Shown here piece by piece: positions 1-9,280 of a DNA stretch of 64,000 bases; the stretch's first letter is position 1; each line of letters starts with the position of its first letter. The translations under genes and the position numbers were made by a program. The notes under the pieces are model-generated. The model saw only the letters and a list, made by a program, of their open reading frames with translations, did not search any database and had not been told where the DNA came from. This stretch comes from Paenibacillus tundrae (GTDB taxonomy: Bacteria; Bacillota; Bacilli; Paenibacillales; Paenibacillaceae): NCBI RefSeq assembly GCF_036884255.1, contig NZ_CP145605.1, positions 4,402,001 through 4,466,000 on the forward strand, read 5' to 3'.

Positions 1-644
1 TCTGGAATATTTTTTTGACCAGAGCACTTCACAGCACCGATATCCTTGATGGAGAAGCTGAGGTCTGTTCCAGGGCCTGTAATCCGAACTTTATCCGTAC
101 GGTTCATTAGGTTAGCCAATGCATCTTGCGCTTTATCCATTTTGGCATAATCAAGGTTACATACATCAAAGTAGAAGTCTTCAAATGCCTCTGTACTCGT
201 ATTCGCGAGTTGTGCCATACTTGCATTCGGGTAACGCAATACAACCCATTTGGTATGCTTCACACGCTGCTCGCTATGTACAGGATGAGAATATAATGAA
301 TTATACATTTTCATCTTCTCTTCAGGTACATCGGACAGATCGTTGACGTTCTCGCCCGCACGAATCCCGATGTAACAATCCATTTGTTTCATCCGGTTCA
401 GATCAATTTCTGCCCATGTTTTCATCATTTCTTCCGTTGCATTCTTGAGCATTGCACGTTGTACCGTTCGGTCAGTCAACTGCACAAATACGTTACCGCC
501 CTTTTTCCCTACTTCCTCAACCACAGCGTTGATTAAGTCACGCTCGCTTCCGATCATTTCGACCAGAACGTTCTCGCCTGGTTGTACATCTACAGAGTAA
601 CCGACCAAGTTAGCGGCAAGCTTCTGAATTCTTGGATCTTTCAT
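1..644 (-). CDS. M29 family aminopeptidase (AmpS-like), 3' end outside window
   Basis: The N-terminal 214 codons of a cytosolic metallo-aminopeptidase; the gene runs off the left edge, so the C-terminal metal-binding half is not visible. The translation begins MKDPRIQKLAANLVGYSVDV and contains PGENVLVEMIGSERDL, typical of the M29 family, which removes N-terminal residues from peptides using a dinuclear metal site. The ATG at 644 is preceded by AGGAGG at good spacing, so the start is secure. It is transcribed leftward, away from the lipoprotein gene, across a 267-base gap in which I see no gene. Family assignment is confident; the metal ligands cannot be checked here. Confidence 0.85.
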   Translation of the reverse strand, partial: MKDPRIQKLAANLVGYSVDVQPGENVLVEMIGSERDLINAVVEEVGKKGGNVFVQLTDRTVQRAMLKNATEEMMKTWAEIDLNRMKQMDCYIGIRAGENVNDLSDVPEEKMKMYNSLYSHPVHSEQRVKHTKWVVLRYPNASMAQLANTSTEAFEDFYFDVCNLDYAKMDKAQDALANLMNRTDKVRITGPGTDLSFSIKDIGAVKCSGQKNIP

Positions 645-911
645 CTTGTATAATCCTCCTGTCATGTGTCATTCATAATTGAACAACGGTAAATTACGAT
701 ACTATTGTAGCACGCTACCGTGATCCCGTCAGCAAGCAACCCGTAACTAGGGCTTGTCTTACATCACACTGAAGAGCTTCTTTAACCGCTTTTTCCGCAC
801 CACTGCGTCACTTTCTCTTAATGCCCCCCGGTACGCCTAAGAAAAGGTTTCTGACTTTGAGCATAATTTCAGCATAACTGCTGCTTTTGAAGCTGTAGCA
901 AACTCCCTTGT

Positions 912-1769
912 CTACTCATAAGCTCCAAAGTTTACATCTGTAACGAGAGCTTCTGTATTCTTTTTATTATTCATATCCCGATAGCTAACCTGACTTTCAG
1001 ATGAGAGCCGAAGAGGCAAGCTGGTTTTGCGATCGACGGTAAGATGGTACACGGTCTGCACACTAGCTTGCTTCATCATCTTATCCATCGTTACCTCCCC
1101 CTGCTCCCATACACGTTCCAGCTCCTGCTCAAGCTTCGCCTGGTTCGTGCCTCCGATTGCTTTTGCCTTCCGCATGTACTCCTCTCGCATAGCACTCATC
1201 TCAGCATCCAACTGTGTCGTAGCCCATGCCTTGGCATCCTCAGGCTTAAGCTCAATACGCAGAATCTGTGTGCGTCGTCCTCCGCCGTATTCCGATTTAA
1301 TCGTTTTATTCATACGGTCAATATTCTCTAGCTGTGAAATCGGGTTATAACGAGACAGCGCCCCACGTAAAGGCTCCTGATCATTAGACAAAGCCATCCA
1401 TTGCCCCTTCCTCCGCTGAAAGGATGCACTGAAACCCCCAGGTTGCTCGGCAGGAAGCACAGAGGTTGCGCTCATCTGTGTACCTCCGGAAGTGGTTACG
1501 CCGGGAAGCCGGGTCTGCAAAGTCAGACGGTTATGATCTTCCAATTTGCCTGCAAATTTGAATTGGTTCTCAAACACGCCGTTGCTCTCACGCCGCAGTC
1601 CTGCCTGACCCTCAAAACTGAGCTTCTCCTTGCCAGCAAGTCCGGATAAAGCAAGCGAAAAAATCTCCTCTGGCGTTTGATCTTTCTGTATAAATCCGCA
1701 ACCTGGTGTGCAGATCAGTATCAAACTCAAAATCAGTAACATTACGCGTATATTCCGATAACTAACCAT
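912..1769 (-). CDS. putative lipoprotein of unknown function
   Basis: About 285 residues with a short basic N-terminus, a hydrophobic stretch (VMLLILSLILI) and a Cys in the context CTPGC, read as a rather weak lipobox; it is probably exported and lipid-anchored. The mature part is hydrophilic, with no motif I recognise; the overall pattern (many beta-prone segments, central Gln/Lys-rich helix) recalls outer-face lipoproteins of sporulating Bacilli. The ATG at 1769 is preferred because GGTGGGGG lies just upstream and gives a normal n-region; a TTG at 1793 with GGAG upstream would add eight residues. It lies downstream of the diguanylate cyclase gene on the same strand, separated by a terminator. 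Confidence 0.65.
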   Translation of the reverse strand: MVSYRNIRVMLLILSLILICTPGCGFIQKDQTPEEIFSLALSGLAGKEKLSFEGQAGLRRESNGVFENQFKFAGKLEDHNRLTLQTRLPGVTTSGGTQMSATSVLPAEQPGGFSASFQRRKGQWMALSNDQEPLRGALSRYNPISQLENIDRMNKTIKSEYGGGRRTQILRIELKPEDAKAWATTQLDAEMSAMREEYMRKAKAIGGTNQAKLEQELERVWEQGEVTMDKMMKQASVQTVYHLTVDRKTSLPLRLSSESQVSYRDMNNKKNTEALVTDVNFGAYE

Positions 1770-1862
1770 GGCTACCCCCACCTTTTTTGTCAAACGTTCT
1801 CCATAGGCTACCCCTCCGTTAATGACTTATACTGTGTGACCCACAATCTGTTCGCATAAAAA

Positions 1863-1898
1863 AAGAGAGAACGACTCCGACTTCGGAATTGTTCTCCC
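1863..1898 (-). terminator. rho-independent terminator after diguanylate cyclase gene
   Basis: Leftward RNA forms a stem of GAGAAC..TCCGA against TCGGA..GTTCTC followed by a run of seven or more T. It begins directly after the cyclase stop codon. Confidence 0.8.
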
Positions 1899-3878
1899 TT
1901 AACGTGTAACTTCTTGTTCTTCTAATACGATACGGTTACGTCCTCCGTGCTTAGCTTGGTAGAGAGCCATATCTGCACGATAAAACAGCGACTCAACACT
2001 CACCTTTTCATCCATCCAGCTCCACTCCGCGATACCGCTTGAGACAGTCACCGATGGCCTTGTCTCTTCCGACACCCGGAGACGTATCGTCTCGGCATAT
2101 TCAAGAGCCTGTCGTATCCCCAATTGAGGCATATAAATCGCCAGCTCTTCACCGCCCCATCGGGCACATATATCCTCTGGACGAACTGAACTGACAACGA
2201 TGTCACTTACCTGCTTAAGCACCTGATCCCCGGTTTGGTGTCCAAATGTATCATTCACTTGCTTGAATTGATCGATGTCAACCACAATGAGAGAACCACA
2301 GAACTCATGCGCCTGCCGTTCATGAATAACGTTATCTAGATAATGACGAACATATAAACCTGTCAGCATGTCCAGATTGGCCAAACGTCGTACTTCGGCA
2401 TGGAGCGTTGCATTGGTCAGCGCAAGTCCCATATGAATCACTAACATCTGCAACAAACGATAATTATCGTAAGAGAAAAATTGCTCCTGAGTATGCCCGA
2501 GCATGATTACACATTTCACTTCACCGTTCACCCAAACTGGTGACGCAATCAGAGATAACGATTTCGTTTGCTCCATAAATTGAGAAGGAAATGAAGCATG
2601 TTGACGATAGTTAGACATAATAAGCGGCTCTTCCGACTGATACAACGCACCGGCAATACCGTAATTGTTCGGATATGATTGGCGCCGTAGCTGATGAACG
2701 TTAGAGGACATCACTTCAAATTGGTTGGTACTATCATTCAACTGGAGGATACAGCATGATTCAGCTTGGAATATACCAAGCATCTCTTGTTCAGCAAATT
2801 GAAAAATTTCCATCAGTTGAAGACTTTTATTCAAACGTTGTGTCAAATCGTTAATTAGACGAAGTTCCTGGATAAGCATATTGGATTGTTCATGCAATTT
2901 CGCATTCTCGAAGGCTGTTCCCGCCGTATCTGCCATCATCGTAATCAATTGCAGATCCGACTCCTCCATGAGCTCATCATTCATTTCAATGTAAAACACA
3001 CCATAAATGCCCTGTTTACCTTTGAGAGGTAGCCCCACCTCAGTAATTCTATTCTCCCCATCGATCGATCGAGCAACAATCAGTCGTCCTTCCATAAAAG
3101 AACGTACACAGATATCCTCGCCTCGTTCATGAACCAATAAAGGCTTGATCCGGGCGTTAGAGCTATTCTGATCCTGAGACATAAAAAGCGTAATTCGCAT
3201 CGTTGGATACAAATAATCCATACTACCAAACACTTCATCCAATATCGTATCCACATCCATGTTGTCGTGCATCCGTTGAACAATCTGGAAAAGTATTGAT
3301 CTCCGATGTTCTTCTCGTGCCGTTTGCTCATGAGCATGCAATAGATCCGTCATGAATATGTATTCAAACCTGCGGTAAAAACAAGTCCGATAATGTGATG
3401 CCTCAGATCGAACCAAGGCTTCTGACGTTTCATATGGATTAGGTTCGTAGACCAATGCAGTGAATACAGCGAACATATCCTTATTGCTTCTAGAATAGAG
3501 AGGAAGGGCAAGCAAATGAAACTGACCATGTTGATCACTGCTACGCAGGGTTTGTTCTTGTCCCGTTTCCAGACATCTTAATACGGTGAGACTCACATCC
3601 ATACTTACGGCATCCTCATATGGATCTCCCACCTTAACGCCTTCAGTATTCCATACATTAAATTTCATCGCTGCATGGTCTTGTGCGGGGCTGCGTTGTT
3701 GCTGCCAATCGGCAAAAGCCTGTTGTAGCAGGCTCCCCAAATATGAAAAATCAAAAGGTGTGATATCCACTTGCTGCATCCAGAGCGCATGCTCGTTATG
3801 AAGAGATGCAGCAGATGCGGGATCGCCCGAACTTGGCGAGTTCAAACTGGCTGGTAAACTTCCTAGATGTTCTAACAT
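1899..3878 (-). CDS. GAF-domain diguanylate cyclase (GGDEF)
   Basis: A 659-residue soluble sensor enzyme that should make cyclic-di-GMP from two GTP. The C-terminal GGDEF domain has the active-site variant GGEEL (about residues 575-579) in RWGGEELAIYMP, and an intact inhibitory I-site RPED (566-569) exactly five residues upstream, so product feedback is expected. Residues about 180-480 hold two GAF-like regions (FENAKLHEQ and TNATLHAEV linkers); no membrane segment is visible, so the signal is probably intracellular. ATG 3878 is chosen over 3908 because AAAGGAG sits at the right distance. No phosphodiesterase (EAL/HD-GYP) is adjacent. The input ligand is unknown. Confidence 0.88.
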   Translation of the reverse strand: MLEHLGSLPASLNSPSSGDPASAASLHNEHALWMQQVDITPFDFSYLGSLLQQAFADWQQQRSPAQDHAAMKFNVWNTEGVKVGDPYEDAVSMDVSLTVLRCLETGQEQTLRSSDQHGQFHLLALPLYSRSNKDMFAVFTALVYEPNPYETSEALVRSEASHYRTCFYRRFEYIFMTDLLHAHEQTAREEHRRSILFQIVQRMHDNMDVDTILDEVFGSMDYLYPTMRITLFMSQDQNSSNARIKPLLVHERGEDICVRSFMEGRLIVARSIDGENRITEVGLPLKGKQGIYGVFYIEMNDELMEESDLQLITMMADTAGTAFENAKLHEQSNMLIQELRLINDLTQRLNKSLQLMEIFQFAEQEMLGIFQAESCCILQLNDSTNQFEVMSSNVHQLRRQSYPNNYGIAGALYQSEEPLIMSNYRQHASFPSQFMEQTKSLSLIASPVWVNGEVKCVIMLGHTQEQFFSYDNYRLLQMLVIHMGLALTNATLHAEVRRLANLDMLTGLYVRHYLDNVIHERQAHEFCGSLIVVDIDQFKQVNDTFGHQTGDQVLKQVSDIVVSSVRPEDICARWGGEELAIYMPQLGIRQALEYAETIRLRVSEETRPSVTVSSGIAEWSWMDEKVSVESLFYRADMALYQAKHGGRNRIVLEEQEVTR

Positions 3879-4114
3879 GTCAGGCGCTCCTTTGCACCGT
3901 TTTTGCATCTCATAGATGCATTAATCTGCATAGGTTATCGCAAACCTGCAAATTCGTCTGATAACCTTACAGCATAAGTTTATTTAAAGTTAAGATAGAA
4001 TCTATTTTACTCTCTTTGCAACTTTTTTGCATCCATAGTTCAGAAAATTGTCCCATTATTTTAGGCCTAATGACCTATCGACAAATTTAGACGTTTTTTT
4101 CTTTTATCTTAACC

Positions 4115-4143
4115 TTGACTTTGTTTCTCCTAAACTGTAATAT
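4115..4143 (+). promoter_or_regulatory. SigA-type promoter of rpsD
   Basis: TTGACT at 4115-4120, 17 bases, TAATAT at 4138-4143. Transcription would start near 4150, leaving a leader of about 190 bases before rpsD. The rest of the 460-base gap left of it (3879-4114) shows no gene. Confidence 0.6.
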
Positions 4144-4189
4144 GAATTGTTGATGAAGACTACTAAATGGGTCTTTAAATTTGGGCATT

Positions 4190-4325
4190 ACCGGTTGTGT
4201 CACCCTCATTCTTTTTGTTGCTTTCAGGACAGCGGCTGAACTCTCCTGATCGTCCTATGCGTGGCTGAGCCCGCATCAACAAATTGGAGCGCAAACAGAG
4301 CCCTATATGAACTTTAACTAAAAAG
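4190..4325 (+). promoter_or_regulatory. structured leader of rpsD, probable S4 autoregulatory site
   Basis: The leader contains a clear hairpin (ATGCG..GGCTGAGCC..CGCAT around 4256-4277) and an upstream GGAC/GTCC pairing around 4227-4256, ending shortly before the ribosome binding site. In Bacillus subtilis S4 represses rpsD through its leader RNA; that this is the same kind of element is inferred from position and structure only. Confidence 0.5.
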
Positions 4326-4339
4326 GAGCTACTTTAAAC

Positions 4340-4939
4340 ATGGCACGTTACACTGGTCCTAAATTTAAATTGAGCCGTCGCCTCGGCATTTCCCTTAGCG
4401 GAACAGGCAAAGATTTGAAACGTCCTTTCCCTCCAGGTCAGCACGGAGCTAACCAACGCAGAAAAATGAGCAACTACGGTATGCAGTTGCAAGAAAAACA
4501 AAAACTGCGTCACATGTACGGTTTGGGCGAAAAACAATTCCGCACTCTGTTTGCTAGAGCGCAAAAAATGCAAGGTATCGCGGGTGAAAACTTCATGTTC
4601 TTGCTTGAGTGCCGCCTTGATAACCTCGTTTACCGTCTTGGATTTGCTAACTCCCGTGCAGGAGCACGTCAGTTGGTATCCCATGGTCACATCACAGTAA
4701 ACGGTAAAAAAGTCGACATCGCTTCTTACCAAGTAAGCACTGGCGACGTAATCAGCTTGCGTGAAAGAAGCCGCGGTTTGTCTTCTGTTAAAGAAGCATT
4801 GGAAAACCGTACGCATCTTCCAGCATACGTTGAATTCAACGATACAGCAGTTGAGGGTAAATTCATCCGTCTGCCTGAGCGTTCGGAATTGTCCCAAGAA
4901 ATCGATGAGAAACAAATCGTCGAGTTCTACAACCGTTAA
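4340..4939 (+). CDS. rpsD: 30S ribosomal protein S4
   Basis: 199 residues, the usual length. S4 binds the 5' domain of 16S rRNA early in small-subunit assembly and is also a translational repressor. The sequence starts [20 protein letters not shown] and contains the S4 RNA-binding segment [20 protein letters not shown] followed by [16 protein letters not shown]. It is a monocistronic unit, as in B. subtilis, with its own promoter, a structured leader and a strong terminator. AAAAGGAGCTACTTTAAAC precedes the ATG. Codon use is that of a highly expressed gene. Confidence 0.98.
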   Translation: MARYTGPKFKLSRRLGISLSGTGKDLKRPFPPGQHGANQRRKMSNYGMQLQEKQKLRHMYGLGEKQFRTLFARAQKMQGIAGENFMFLLECRLDNLVYRLGFANSRAGARQLVSHGHITVNGKKVDIASYQVSTGDVISLRERSRGLSSVKEALENRTHLPAYVEFNDTAVEGKFIRLPERSELSQEIDEKQIVEFYNR

Positions 4940-4968
4940 TCGTTGCGATTACATTAAATCTTCAAATA

Positions 4969-5004
4969 AAACAGCTGTCGAGATTTTCTCGGCAGCTGTT
5001 TTTC
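4969..5004 (+). terminator. terminator of rpsD
   Basis: ACAGCTGTCGAGA / TCTCGGCAGCTGT stem with a TTT loop, then TTTTTCT. Confidence 0.9.
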
Positions 5005-5113
5005 TATGTTTTTGACTAAGCAAAGTAGAATTTAGGGGTGATATTGAGAAATTCGCCGTATCCATCAGCAGAATAACACGCGAAGGATACCGTTTTGATC
5101 AGGAAGTGATGAT

Positions 5114-5518
5114 CTAATAACGTAAGAACTTATATGCAAAGTACGTCACAGCTGAAAAAATACCACTCACCATGATAATAATTGCTGATTCAAACATCTC
5201 TATTTCGATTCCAAACTGATATATCACAAGCATTGTGATTATGACTAAAATCATGACTATAAATCCAAGTGAAAATGAAGATTTACAATGTGAAATTATT
5301 CTTTCATCATGCTCCGAGTCCACACCCCGTTTAATCCCTTTGTTGTCCATAGCCAATATGATTAAGTTTATAATTGAACATCCGAGCAATCCAAAGCCCA
5401 AAGGCATAGCAAACGACAAGTTAGGATTATCTAATGCAAACTTCTGGTAGAGAGCAATTGAAAAAACGAGCAGTCCGATAATACACATAATAATAGATAC
5501 TATAGTCCATTTCCTCAC
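5114..5518 (-). CDS. DUF2178-like integral membrane protein
   Basis: 134 residues with four predicted membrane segments (about 5-25, 38-57, 80-102, 108-130) and a cytosolic loop containing the motif DSEHDERIISHCKSSF; a DERI-type loop like this is seen in DUF2178 membrane proteins. Function unknown. The ATG overlaps the stop of the upstream XRE regulator by four bases, so the two are translationally coupled. Such small membrane proteins are commonly found directly behind a YozG-type regulator; a role as partner or target of that regulator is inference. Confidence 0.7.
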   Translation of the reverse strand: MRKWTIVSIIMCIIGLLVFSIALYQKFALDNPNLSFAMPLGFGLLGCSIINLIILAMDNKGIKRGVDSEHDERIISHCKSSFSLGFIVMILVIITMLVIYQFGIEIEMFESAIIIMVSGIFSAVTYFAYKFLRY

Positions 5519-5724
5519 TCAACATCCCCCTCTTCCTCAAAAATAAAAACCTGCTCAATGCTTTTATTGAACACCCGAGCTATAAGATAAGCCAGCATGA
5601 TGGATGGATTATATCGCCCTCTTTCCAATGAAATAATGGTCTGACGTGATACGTTAACCTTCTCGGCCAGATCCTGTTGTGTCATGTTAAGCTCTCTACG
5701 GTAGGTCTCAATTTTATTCTTCAT
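5515..5724 (-). CDS. XRE-family transcriptional regulator (YozG/YgzD type)
   Basis: A 69-residue helix-turn-helix protein: MKNKIETYRRELNMTQQDLA.. with the recognition helix SRQTIISLERGRYNPS, an almost complete single Cro/C1 domain without an effector domain. ATG 5724 is chosen because AGGA lies ten bases upstream and homologues start with MKNKI; a TTG at 5754 would extend it by ten residues. It is the first gene of a two-gene unit with the membrane protein. Two palindromic repeats upstream, at 5748-5771 and 5792-5815, are likely its own operators, so autorepression is expected. Confidence 0.85.
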   Translation of the reverse strand: MKNKIETYRRELNMTQQDLAEKVNVSRQTIISLERGRYNPSIMLAYLIARVFNKSIEQVFIFEEEGDVE

Positions 5725-5747
5725 GGATTTCATATCCTCGCTGTTTG

Positions 5748-5771
5748 ATGTCAAGCTAACTTTACATCAAA
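5748..5771. promoter_or_regulatory. operator-like repeat, proximal copy
   Basis: Contains TGTCAAGCTAACTTTACA, an imperfect palindrome with 14 of 18 positions symmetric. It lies between the predicted -10 element and the start codon of the XRE gene, a position expected for repression. Confidence 0.6.
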
Positions 5772-5791
5772 CATACCTCTCACCCTTCAAA

Positions 5792-5815
5792 ATGTCAAGC
5801 TAACTTTACACCAAA
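5792..5815. promoter_or_regulatory. operator-like repeat, distal copy, overlapping the -35 element
   Basis: The same 18-base core as at 5748-5771, with starts 44 bases apart. On the minus strand it includes TTGACA, which together with TATGTT 17 bases downstream could form the promoter of the XRE/membrane-protein unit. Confidence 0.6.
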
Positions 5816-6016
5816 TCCGCACTATGAAACAGGCTGATAGAAAGTAACTCCTCTGGCCATATTCTTATCTCCTTATGATATGGTGCATTTACAAGCATAA
5901 TAAATAACATAATTTCGAAAATAATGGCATTATTCGACTATTGCTTGTATTTCTCAGGCATGCAAACCCACCTTTTTATGCTATAATAAGTGCTGTTAAA
6001 AGGAGGAAGACACTGA

Positions 6017-9000
6017 ATGGTTGATGTTAATAAGAAAAAGCCCGATGAACAGCCTGTCCGCAAACGTAGCTTCATTCGCAGACTAGGCAGTGTCGTCAAA
6101 TGGATGGTCGTCCTGGGTATCATGGGTGTACTATTTGTAGGCGGCGCTTTAATGGGATACGTCAGTTCCATTGTGAAAGACGAGCCTGTCCGTTCCAGGG
6201 CCCTGATTGAACAGAAAGTCAGCGAAAACTCCATCACAGGCTTTGCTTACTTTGCCGATGGCAGTCCAATCGGTCAATTACGTACAGAAGAAGACAGACG
6301 TCCAGTCACCATTGACCAGATCCCACAGAAGGTTATTGATGCAGTTATTTCGATTGAAGACAATCATTTTTACGAACATAAAGGTGTAGACATGAACGGT
6401 ACACTTCGTGCCGTAAAACAGAAAGTGCTTAAAGAGTCTGTCCAAACAGGCGGAAGCACACTTACACAGCAATTAGCGCGTCGTGTGTTCCTCAATCTAG
6501 ATCGTACCGAGGATCGGAAAGTAAAAGAAATTCTTCTCTCGCTCCGTCTGGAACGTTTCTTGACAAAGGACGAAATTATGACTGCGTACTTGAACAAGGT
6601 TCCATTCGGTAATGGCTCCAGTGGATATAATGTCTATGGCATTAAGGCTGCTGCCAAAGGTTTGTTCAATATTAATGATCTAGAGAAAATAAATACGGCT
6701 CAGGCTGCTTACCTTGCTGGCTTACCACAGCTCCCCTCTTCATACTCTGCTTTTAATGGAAAAGGCGATTTTGTTGAGGATAATTTTGAGCGCGCTATTA
6801 ATCGCCAGCACTTAGTTTTACGTCGAATGTTAGAACTGGGTAAAATCAATCAAACCGAATATAACGAAGCGCTTGCTTTTGACATCAAGAGCTCTCTAGC
6901 GCCCAAAACGGTTAAAGCTTACAACACTTATCCTTATCTTATGATGGAAACTGAACGACAAGCTGCTCAAATCTTGATGACGCAGTTGAATACAGATACT
7001 ACCAAAGGCACAGATGAAGCTACCGACAAGGATGCAGCACCTAAAGATAGCAGTGCATTATTGGAAGAAGCTCAGCAGCAATTGCGCACAGGTGGATATC
7101 GCATTTATACCACAATTAACAAAAGTGTATACAAAACGATGCGTACCATTGCTGAAAATGACAGTAATTTTGCCGCAGACGATCCCAAAAAGGGAAAAGA
7201 ACAAACGGCAGCTATGTTGATCGACCATAAGACTGGTGCCATTCTGGGCATGATCGAAGGTCGAAGCTTCCAAGATGAGCAGATGAACTACGCTACTCAG
7301 ATGGTGCGTCAACCGGGTTCTGCTATGAAACCAATTGCAGCATACCTACCTGCTATGGATGAAGGTTTAGTTCAGCCGGGTTCCATTGTGGACGATTCAC
7401 CAATTATTCTTAAGAATGGCCCAAGCGGATATCATATTCCGAAGAATGCAAATAATCGCTACCAAGGCCTGATCACTGCTCGTAGAGCATTGAATTACTC
7501 ACTGAATACCGTGGCACTTAAGTTATTTAATGAAGACGTTGGAATTGATAAAGCCTGGGCTTTCGCCCAAAAGCTTGGCATTACCACTATTCAGAAAAAC
7601 GATTATCAAGCACAAACTGGTGTTCTCGGTGGTCTTCAATATGGTGTAACCGTTGAGGAACTTACCAATGCCTATGGTGCCATCGCCAACAACGGTGTGT
7701 ACAACGATTCATACATGATCAGTAAGATTGTAGACTCTAAAGGAAACATCGTATATAAACACGAAGCTGCCCCTGTTCAGGCGTTCTCCGAGCAGACGGC
7801 ATACCTCATGACTGACATGCTTCGTACAGTTGTCACAGAGGGTACAGCGGATAAAGTACGTGAGAGCTACAAATATTCGAAGAGTGTACCGATTGTCGGA
7901 AAAACAGGCTCTACCCAGAACTATGCCGATGTCTGGTTTGAGGGTTACTCCCCAGATGTCACTTTGGGTGTATGGGTTGGATACAAACAGCCTGTTAACA
8001 CACTAGAGACCAAGTCTCAGCGCAAACGTGCACAGCAATTATGGACTCAAATTATGAATGAGGTCATTGCCTCAGACAAAGAGTTATTTGTTACGGATAA
8101 GTTCGAGAAGCCATCAGGTATAGTAACGAAGACCGTTTCCGCTTATAGCGGCAAACTGCCTACGGCTCTGACAGACCGCTTTGTCACAGATATTTTCAAT
8201 AGTAAATTTGTTCCCAAAGATAGCGATGATGGTGTCGCTAAGGCGAAGTACATCACTTACAATGGTGTGAACTACATCCCTCGTGATGAAACGCCTAGCG
8301 ATATGCTGAAAGAAAAAACCGTAATTAAACGTAAAAAACCAATCTCCGATCTCATTAAAGAGTTGCAAAATGCATTCTCTCGTATGAGCCGGCATGAGTC
8401 ACTTGCCTATTACCTGCCGCAGGATGCAGATTCAGACATGCCAACTCAGATTGATCCGCGACAAGATAACGGTAAAGCTCCTGATGCTCCAGGAAATGTA
8501 AGACTGTCTATGTCCAATGGCAGAGCAATCATTACATTTAACGCTACACCGGAAAGTGATGTTGTTGGGTATCGGTTGTATCGTTCTGTTAATGGCGGAG
8601 GATTCCAGAATCAAGGGCAAGTCGTCCTTACAGGGGAATCTCGATCATTTACCGCGTATGCACAAGGTGGTAGCTTCTCCTTCTACGTTACAGCAGTTGA
8701 TGTAGCTGGCAGAGAGTCTGCACCAAGCGCAATTGCTACTAGTGCTGCGGTTGTAGAGCCGCCACCAGAGGAAGAAGTGAAGGAACCGATTAATGTTCCT
8801 GGAACAATCATCACGCCTGGCGAAGGATCAGACGATACTGCAGCAACTTCACCAAGCACACCGAGTCAGGTGAGTGTTACAGCTCTATCCCAAGGTATTC
8901 GTATCCAATGGGGATCAAACGCTGAAGCAGAAGGTGTACAGAGCTATTCCGTCTATTACAGCGAAACGGGCAATGCTCCATTCAACAAAATCGGCTCTAC

Positions 9001-9118
9001 CTCAGGTACCTCGCTTGACTTCGGTGTACCGGCAACAACCAGCGGATGGTTTAAGGTCTCTGCGAGCAACAGTGCAGGAGAATCTGAACCTTCAGCAGCG
9101 GTACATTATCAACCATAA
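6017..9118 (+). CDS. class A penicillin-binding protein (PBP1A family) with C-terminal Fn3 modules
   Basis: A 1033-residue bifunctional peptidoglycan synthase. Order: basic cytosolic tail, one membrane anchor (about 27-50), GT51 glycosyltransferase with EDNHFYEHKG (catalytic E114) and GGSTLTQQLARR (145-156), then the transpeptidase with SAMK (nucleophile S435), SLN (S495) and KTG (K629), and two fibronectin-III-like modules (about 825-925 and 960-1033) joined by a Pro/Glu-rich linker. All catalytic motifs are intact. AGGAGGAAGACACTGA precedes the ATG. B. subtilis ponA also carries a C-terminal Fn3 module, but Paenibacillus has several PBP1A paralogues, so no symbol is given. Monocistronic, ended by a terminator. 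Confidence 0.93.
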   Translation: MVDVNKKKPDEQPVRKRSFIRRLGSVVKWMVVLGIMGVLFVGGALMGYVSSIVKDEPVRSRALIEQKVSENSITGFAYFADGSPIGQLRTEEDRRPVTIDQIPQKVIDAVISIEDNHFYEHKGVDMNGTLRAVKQKVLKESVQTGGSTLTQQLARRVFLNLDRTEDRKVKEILLSLRLERFLTKDEIMTAYLNKVPFGNGSSGYNVYGIKAAAKGLFNINDLEKINTAQAAYLAGLPQLPSSYSAFNGKGDFVEDNFERAINRQHLVLRRMLELGKINQTEYNEALAFDIKSSLAPKTVKAYNTYPYLMMETERQAAQILMTQLNTDTTKGTDEATDKDAAPKDSSALLEEAQQQLRTGGYRIYTTINKSVYKTMRTIAENDSNFAADDPKKGKEQTAAMLIDHKTGAILGMIEGRSFQDEQMNYATQMVRQPGSAMKPIAAYLPAMDEGLVQPGSIVDDSPIILKNGPSGYHIPKNANNRYQGLITARRALNYSLNTVALKLFNEDVGIDKAWAFAQKLGITTIQKNDYQAQTGVLGGLQYGVTVEELTNAYGAIANNGVYNDSYMISKIVDSKGNIVYKHEAAPVQAFSEQTAYLMTDMLRTVVTEGTADKVRESYKYSKSVPIVGKTGSTQNYADVWFEGYSPDVTLGVWVGYKQPVNTLETKSQRKRAQQLWTQIMNEVIASDKELFVTDKFEKPSGIVTKTVSAYSGKLPTALTDRFVTDIFNSKFVPKDSDDGVAKAKYITYNGVNYIPRDETPSDMLKEKTVIKRKKPISDLIKELQNAFSRMSRHESLAYYLPQDADSDMPTQIDPRQDNGKAPDAPGNVRLSMSNGRAIITFNATPESDVVGYRLYRSVNGGGFQNQGQVVLTGESRSFTAYAQGGSFSFYVTAVDVAGRESAPSAIATSAAVVEPPPEEEVKEPINVPGTIITPGEGSDDTAATSPSTPSQVSVTALSQGIRIQWGSNAEAEGVQSYSVYYSETGNAPFNKIGSTSGTSLDFGVPATTSGWFKVSASNSAGESEPSAAVHYQP

Positions 9119-9146
9119 AGTTAGATCAATACGATCACACCAAACG

Positions 9147-9180
9147 GCCTCCTAAGTTTATCTTAGGGGGTCTTTTGTTT
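9147..9180 (+). terminator. terminator of the PBP gene
   Basis: CCTCCTAAG TTTAT CTTAGGGGG stem followed by TCTTTTGTTT. Confidence 0.8.
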
Positions 9181-9187
9181 AACAAGT

Positions 9188-9226
9188 CAAAAAGCCTGAT
9201 CTCTTAGACATCGCAGATCAGGCTTC
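9188..9226 (-). terminator. terminator of acsA
   Basis: Leftward RNA: AAGCCTGATCT / AGATCAGGCTT stem, then TTT. The hairpin is symmetric and could also act on rightward transcripts. Confidence 0.7.
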
Positions 9227-9280
9227 TTCATGATGATATCAATTGCAATTCGGCAACTCGTGGCTTACCATATTCAACAT

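Noticed and set aside
4334..4915. 193-residue minus-strand frame over rpsD
   Set aside because: Antisense shadow of a highly expressed ribosomal gene with biased codons; no ribosome binding site and implausible composition.
5938..6237. 99-residue minus-strand frame at the start of the PBP gene
   Set aside because: Antisense to the PBP N-terminus and promoter; no start signal.
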